Shown: one piece after another, positions 33,895 through 37,984 of the stretch | How positions within the stretch are numbered: position 1 is the stretch's first letter | How the letters are laid out: each line of letters opens with the position of its first letter | Source of the DNA: Burkholderiaceae bacterium | GTDB lineage: Bacteria; Pseudomonadota; Gammaproteobacteria; Burkholderiales; Burkholderiaceae_C | Direction: 5' to 3' | Assembly: GCA_031253795.1 (NCBI GenBank) | Contig: JAIRVR010000062.1 | Coordinates: 1-37,984, forward strand | DNA length: 37,984 nucleotides | Made by a program: the position numbers and the translations under genes | The notes under the pieces: generated by a model | The model's database searches: none | Told to the model about the DNA's origin: nothing | What the model saw: only the letters and a program-made list of their open reading frames with translations

Positions 33895-35679
33895 TCAGGG
33901 GGTATCAAAATACCTCGTGACGCGCGGCGGCTCCTTGCCCTGGTGGTAGGCCAGCTTGCGGTCGCGCAGGGCCACGTCGGCGGCGGTGACGCGGTCGAAG
34001 CGGCGCAGGTGCTCGGTCCAGGACTCGTCCACGATCTGTTCCACATAGCGCTCGGGGTGGCTCATGCTGTGCAGCAGGCTCCAGGCCAGGGCGCCCTGGC
34101 GCATGCGGCTGCGCCGGCTTTCCTGCATGAGCGCACGGAAGGACTCGGCCTGGGTGGGGTCGATCTGGTATTCGATGGTGACGACCACGCGGCCTGCCTC
34201 GGGGATGTTGACCTCGGGACGCTGGAAGGCCTTGGAGGGACTGAGATCCTCCTCGATCTGGCGGTCCCGCACCAGGCGCTGCACCAGCAGCATGCAGACC
34301 ACGCCCGTGGCGGCAGCCACCATCAGGCTGCCGCGCACGCCCACCATGCTGGCCACCTGGCCCCAGAGCGCGGCCCCCGCGGCCGTGCCACCCATGATGG
34401 ACATCTGGTAGATGGACATGCCCCGCGCGCGCACCCAGTTGGGCAGGGCCATCTGGGCCGACACGCCCAGCACGTTGGCCGTGGAGATCAGCGCCATGCC
34501 GGCCAGCATCATGGCGGGCACGGCCACGTAGACATTGGGCGACACGGCCACGGTGAGCGTGGCCAGGGCGTGCACGATCGAGCCCGCACGCACCAGCTTT
34601 TCCTTGGACAGGGCCTGGCGCAACCGGGGCAGGAACATGGCCCCCACGATGGCGCCGGCGCCCATGGAAGCCAGCAGCAGGGTGAAGGTTTCGGCGCCGC
34701 CACCGTCCTCGGCGGGACCGTGCAGGCGCTGTGCCACCAGGGGCAGCAAGGCCATCACGGCCGTGCACTGCAGGAAAAAGCTCACCGTGCGCGCCAGCAC
34801 CGCATGCATGCGCGGCGACTCGCGCACGAACTGCAGGCCCACGCGCATGGCCGATGGCAGGCGCTCGCGGCCCAGGGGATTAGCGATGTGGCGCCGCTTC
34901 CAGCGGATCAGCACCACGCCGGAGGTGATGGACAGCACGGCGTTGAGCACAAAGACCCAGGCACTGCCCAGGCTGGCGATGATGGCACCGGCCACCAGCG
35001 GGCCGATGATGCGCGAGGCGTTCATGGCCACGGCGTTGAGAGCCATGGCCGATGGCAGGTGGTGCTTGGGCACCAGCTCCGGGATCAGGGCCGAGAAAAC
35101 GGGCCAGCGCATGGCCAGGCCTATGCCGTTGGCAAAGGTGAGCACCAGCAGCCAGTGTGCCGTCATGCGGCCCGACAGCACGAACAGGCACAGCACCAGG
35201 GCCACGGCAGCCACCCAGAACTGGGTGACGATGAAGTAGCGGCGCCGGTCGAGGATGTCGGCCAGCGCGCCGCTGGGCAGGCCCAGCAGAAACACGGGCA
35301 GGGTGGAGGCCGATTGCACCAGAGCCACGAGCACGGGTGAGGTGGTCAGCGAAGTCATCAGCCAGGCCGCCGCCACGTCGTTCATCCACATGCAGGTGTT
35401 GGCCGCCATCCAGATCAGCCACAGCATGCGGAAGGTCGGCCCCGACAGGGGCGCCCACACGCCCTGGGAGACCTGGGCCGCCTTGTGGCTTTCGGCCTCC
35501 GCGCCGGCCCGTTCACCGGCCGTCATGCCCGAAGGGTCCTCGATCAGGGTGCCGGGCGCGCCCATGCCGGACGGCTCGGGTGCCGGGCCGTCCGCCGCCC
35601 CGGAGTCGGGCGGTGGCGGTGCATCGGGCGGGGAAGAAGGCGGATGGGCGGGGGCTTGGTGGGATTGTTCTTCGGCCAT
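33895..35679 (-). CDS. MFS transporter (EntS/DHA3-like) with C-terminal soluble domain
   Basis: From ATG 35679 the protein has 594 residues. A Pro/Ser/Glu-rich disordered N-terminus (about 1-75) precedes twelve membrane helices (about 85-485). MFS motifs are visible (GALADILDRRRYF for the A motif). It belongs with the DHA3/enterobactin-exporter-like group. The last 100 residues form a soluble ferredoxin-like domain (VVVTIEYQIDPTQAESFRALMQ, then WSLLHSMSHPERYVEQIVDESW, about 490-590) resembling antibiotic-biosynthesis monooxygenase-type (ABM) dimerisation domains, a combination known in this transporter group. The substrate is unknown. Its stop codon lies in an intergenic repeat unit. Confidence 0.88.
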   Translation of the reverse strand: MAEEQSHQAPAHPPSSPPDAPPPPDSGAADGPAPEPSGMGAPGTLIEDPSGMTAGERAGAEAESHKAAQVSQGVWAPLSGPTFRMLWLIWMAANTCMWMNDVAAAWLMTSLTTSPVLVALVQSASTLPVFLLGLPSGALADILDRRRYFIVTQFWVAAVALVLCLFVLSGRMTAHWLLVLTFANGIGLAMRWPVFSALIPELVPKHHLPSAMALNAVAMNASRIIGPLVAGAIIASLGSAWVFVLNAVLSITSGVVLIRWKRRHIANPLGRERLPSAMRVGLQFVRESPRMHAVLARTVSFFLQCTAVMALLPLVAQRLHGPAEDGGGAETFTLLLASMGAGAIVGAMFLPRLRQALSKEKLVRAGSIVHALATLTVAVSPNVYVAVPAMMLAGMALISTANVLGVSAQMALPNWVRARGMSIYQMSIMGGTAAGAALWGQVASMVGVRGSLMVAAATGVVCMLLVQRLVRDRQIEEDLSPSKAFQRPEVNIPEAGRVVVTIEYQIDPTQAESFRALMQESRRSRMRQGALAWSLLHSMSHPERYVEQIVDESWTEHLRRFDRVTAADVALRDRKLAYHQGKEPPRVTRYFDTP

Positions 35680-35821
35680 GTGCCCCGATTCTCCTGCCAA
35701 ACGCGGCAGGGTGCCAGAAGCCGCCGCGCGCCCATAAAACACGATGGTCGCCCCTGATTCTCAGCCTCATGCGCTCCTGTTCAAGGAGCACACTGTCGCG
35801 CCGGCGCGACCGCAATGCCTG

Positions 35822-36331
35822 TCAGCGCCGCGTCCCGGCCTGGCCCTGGCCCGCCATGGCTCCCAGGTGGGACAGGGGCAGGGCATGGCTGGACTTGATC
35901 TCGCCCAGCGAGAAGCTGGTCTGCATGTCCTTCACATTGGGCAGGTTGAGCAAGGTGTTGCGGGCGAACTGGGCAAAGCTGTCCAGATCGCGCGCCACCA
36001 CCTGCAGCTCGAAGGTGCCCGTGCCGCTGATGTAGTGGCAGGTCACGACCTCGGGCAGCTTGCGGATGGCGTCTTCCATCTCCAGGGTCAGCGAGCCCGC
36101 GGTGCGCACGGCGTCCAGTCGCACGAAGGCCAGCACGCCCAGGCCGATCCTGTGGCGGTCGATGTCGGCGTGGTAGCCGCGGATGAAGCCTGCCTCTTCC
36201 AGCGCGCGCACGCGCCGCCAGCAGGGCGCGGCCGACAGGCCCACGCGCTGGGCCAGTTCGGCATTGGTCAGGCGGGCATCGGCCTGGAGCTGCGCCAGGA
36301 TGGCGATGTCGAATTTATCCAAACTATCCAT
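35822..36331 (-). CDS. Lrp/AsnC family transcriptional regulator
   Basis: A 169-residue regulator. Residues 1-60 form the winged helix-turn-helix (LDKFDIAILAQLQADARLTN, then LAQRVGLSAAPCWRRVRALEE with the recognition helix). The C-terminal RAM domain (about 70-150) has EVVTCHYISGTGTFELQVVA, whose GTGTFEL-like turn matches the ligand-binding GxGDY-type motif. It is divergently placed, with 188 bases between its start and the ferredoxin oxidoreductase gene at 36520, and is likely to control it in response to an amino acid. A dyad lies in the shared region at 36352-36368. Confidence 0.93.
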   Translation of the reverse strand: MDSLDKFDIAILAQLQADARLTNAELAQRVGLSAAPCWRRVRALEEAGFIRGYHADIDRHRIGLGVLAFVRLDAVRTAGSLTLEMEDAIRKLPEVVTCHYISGTGTFELQVVARDLDSFAQFARNTLLNLPNVKDMQTSFSLGEIKSSHALPLSHLGAMAGQGQAGTRR

Positions 36332-36351
36332 AAATCACCATCCAAAAGAAA

Positions 36352-36368
36352 TATCCTTTCCCAGGATA
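36352..36368. promoter_or_regulatory. Candidate Lrp operator dyad
   Basis: TATCCT (36352-36357) and AGGATA (36363-36368) are perfect inverted repeats around TTCCC, 20 bases upstream of the Lrp-type gene and in the AT-rich region it shares with the divergent oxidoreductase gene. Lrp/AsnC proteins often bind such dyads for autoregulation. The assignment is by position and symmetry only. Confidence 0.4.
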
Positions 36369-36519
36369 GCCGAAACAGCGCAAAGAAAGCAAAGACCTAT
36401 CGAGCGAGCACGAATACACTGGAAACAGGCGATTTGGTTCAGACAACGAGTGCCGCGCATGCCTCCTTTCCGCTCCGGAAACGACATGACGCAGCGCCGA
36501 CCTTCGATGGAGACAAGCC

Positions 36520-37984
36520 ATGAATGCCCCACTGCCCGAAGACGTGCGCCGTGCACTCGAAACGGTCACGCTAGACGACAAATACGCGTTGCAGCACGGC
36601 CGCGCGTTCATGAGCGGGGTCCAGGCCCTGGTGCGCCTGCCCATGCTGCAGCGCCAGCGCGACGCTGCGGCCGGCCTGAATACGGCCGGCTTCATCAGCG
36701 GCTACCGCGGCTCCCCGCTGGGGGGCTACGACCAGGCGCTGTGGGCCGCCAAGAAGCACCTCGAATCCAACCACATCGTCTTTCAGCCCGGCGTCAACGA
36801 GGAGTTGGGCGCCACGGCCGTCTGGGGCACGCAGCAGCTGGACCTGTATCCCCAGTCCAGGAAGTTCGACGGCGTCTTCGGCCTCTGGTACGGCAAGGGC
36901 CCCGGCGTGGACCGTTGCTCGGACGTGTTCAAGCACGCCAACATGGCCGGCACCTCGCGCCACGGCGGCGTCATCGCCCTGGCCGGTGACGACCACATCA
37001 GCAAGAGCAGCACGGCCGCCCACCAGAGCGATCACATCTTCAAGGCCTGCGGCACGCCGGTGTTCTTCCCCAGCAGCGTGCAGGACATCCTGGACATGGG
37101 CCTGCACGCCTTCGCCATGAGCCGCTTCTCGGGCCTGTGGTCGGGCATGAAGACCATCCAGGAAGTGGTCGAGTCCTCGGCCAGCGTGCAGGTGGATCCC
37201 GACCGCGTCAACATCATCCTGCCCGAGGACTTCCAGATGCCGCCCGGCGGCCTGCACATCCGCTGGCCCGACCCGCCGCTGGAGCAGGAACAGCGGCTGA
37301 TGAACCACAAGTGGTATGCGGCCCTGGCCTATGTGCGCGCCAACCGCCTCAACCACAATGTCATCGCCGGACCCAACGACCGCTTCGGCCTGATCGCCAG
37401 CGGCAAGGCCTACAACGACATGCGCCAGGCCCTGGCCGACCTGGGCCTGGACGACGAAACCTGTCGCCAGCTGGGCATACGCGTGCACAAGGTCAATGTG
37501 GTCTGGCCGCTGGAGGCCACGATCACGCGCGACTTCGCCCGCGGCCTGCAGGAAATCCTGGTGGTCGAGGAAAAGCGCCAGGTCATCGAGTACCAGATCA
37601 AGGAAGAGCTGTACAACTGGCGCGACGATGTGCGCCCCAACGTGGTCGGCAAGTTCAGCGACGAGCACGGCGGCGAATGGTCGGTGCCCAACCCCAGCCA
37701 GGACTGGCTGCTGCGCCCCAACGCCGACCTGACACCGGCCATCATCGCGCGCGCCATCGCCCAGCGCCTGACCAAGCTGGGCGTGCCCGAGCACATCGCA
37801 CGGCGCATGCACGAGCGCATTGCCGTGCTCGACGCCCGCGAGGCCGCGCTCAAGGCCGCGCAAAGCCAGCCCACGGGCGACCGCGTGCCATGGTTTTGCA
37901 GCGGCTGCCCGCACAACACCAGCACCCGCGTGCCCGAGGGCAGCCGCGCCGTGGCCGGCATCGGCTGCCACTACATGACGGTGT
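36520..37984 (+). CDS. Indolepyruvate:ferredoxin oxidoreductase family protein, 3' truncated by window edge
   Basis: The first 488 residues are present and the frame runs off the window. ATG 36520 has GGAGA six bases upstream. It is a TPP-dependent 2-oxoacid:ferredoxin oxidoreductase of the large fused type (about 1150-1200 residues), related to IorA and IorB. Visible parts are the N-terminal pyruvate-binding-like domain (AGFISGYRGSPLGGYDQAL, GVNEELGATAVWG, FGLWYGKGPGVDRCSD) and, at the end, the start of the cysteine-bearing TPP domain (WFCSGCPHNTST). It oxidatively decarboxylates aryl-pyruvates from aromatic amino acid breakdown. A divergent Lrp-type regulator next to it fits amino-acid control. 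Confidence 0.92.
   Translation, partial: MNAPLPEDVRRALETVTLDDKYALQHGRAFMSGVQALVRLPMLQRQRDAAAGLNTAGFISGYRGSPLGGYDQALWAAKKHLESNHIVFQPGVNEELGATAVWGTQQLDLYPQSRKFDGVFGLWYGKGPGVDRCSDVFKHANMAGTSRHGGVIALAGDDHISKSSTAAHQSDHIFKACGTPVFFPSSVQDILDMGLHAFAMSRFSGLWSGMKTIQEVVESSASVQVDPDRVNIILPEDFQMPPGGLHIRWPDPPLEQEQRLMNHKWYAALAYVRANRLNHNVIAGPNDRFGLIASGKAYNDMRQALADLGLDDETCRQLGIRVHKVNVVWPLEATITRDFARGLQEILVVEEKRQVIEYQIKEELYNWRDDVRPNVVGKFSDEHGGEWSVPNPSQDWLLRPNADLTPAIIARAIAQRLTKLGVPEHIARRMHERIAVLDAREAALKAAQSQPTGDRVPWFCSGCPHNTSTRVPEGSRAVAGIGCHYMTV

Overview
The window is a chromosomal segment of a GC-rich betaproteobacterium. Family-level resemblance (TerC, YaeQ, DUF3717, YhdP, the GNAT and OmpA proteins) and the intergenic repeats point to the Comamonadaceae, most likely Delftia or a close relative. 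This is an inference from recognised protein families and base composition, not from a database search. No rRNA, tRNA, CRISPR array, insertion sequence or prophage was seen. Both ends cut genes: sucC on the left, and an indolepyruvate:ferredoxin oxidoreductase-type gene on the right.

Layout: (1) 1-2683: sucC (partial), sucD and a TerC-family membrane protein, each followed by a hairpin terminator. (2) 2882-4667: a PP2C phosphatase and a double-FHA protein, a phosphoprotein signalling pair. (3) 4699-9230: the most distinctive region. A sigma-54-type promoter drives a type IV pilin gene. A terminator follows, then a phosphoethanolamine-transferase-like enzyme and two reading frames that together look like one polytopic membrane spermidine-synthase-like protein split by a single in-frame TAG. 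This block looks visibly less GC-rich than its flanks and sits where other bacteria keep pilin-modifying accessory genes. (4) 9277-13552: moaC, a BepA-like M48 protease, a small holin_4_2-type membrane protein, a hypothetical protein with a TTG start, and a second TerC protein preceded by a recognisable yybP-ykoY (Mn2+) riboswitch. (5) 13771-19080: a DUF3717-DUF1289 protein, a GNAT acetyltransferase, yaeQ, an acyltransferase-3 pseudogene with two lesions, purB and a GST. (6) 19444-31282: glnE diverging from a tightly overlapped unit of yhdP, a nitrilase-family amidase and a DctS/DctR-like two-component system, followed by a convergent PLP-dependent deaminase. (7) 31373-37984: an OmpA lipoprotein with a 15-bp tandem repeat, a mini membrane protein whose start codon overlaps that of mltA, an inverted pair of intergenic repeats, an MFS exporter, and an Lrp regulator diverging from the ferredoxin oxidoreductase gene.

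Most of the window is core metabolism and envelope maintenance. The best candidate for something undescribed is the pilin-linked cassette at 5420-9230: a periplasmic phosphoform transferase plus a membrane-embedded spermidine-synthase-like protein whose catalytic aspartate motif is changed. The proposal that these act on the pilin or another surface polymer rests on gene order and family knowledge and is not proven by the sequence.
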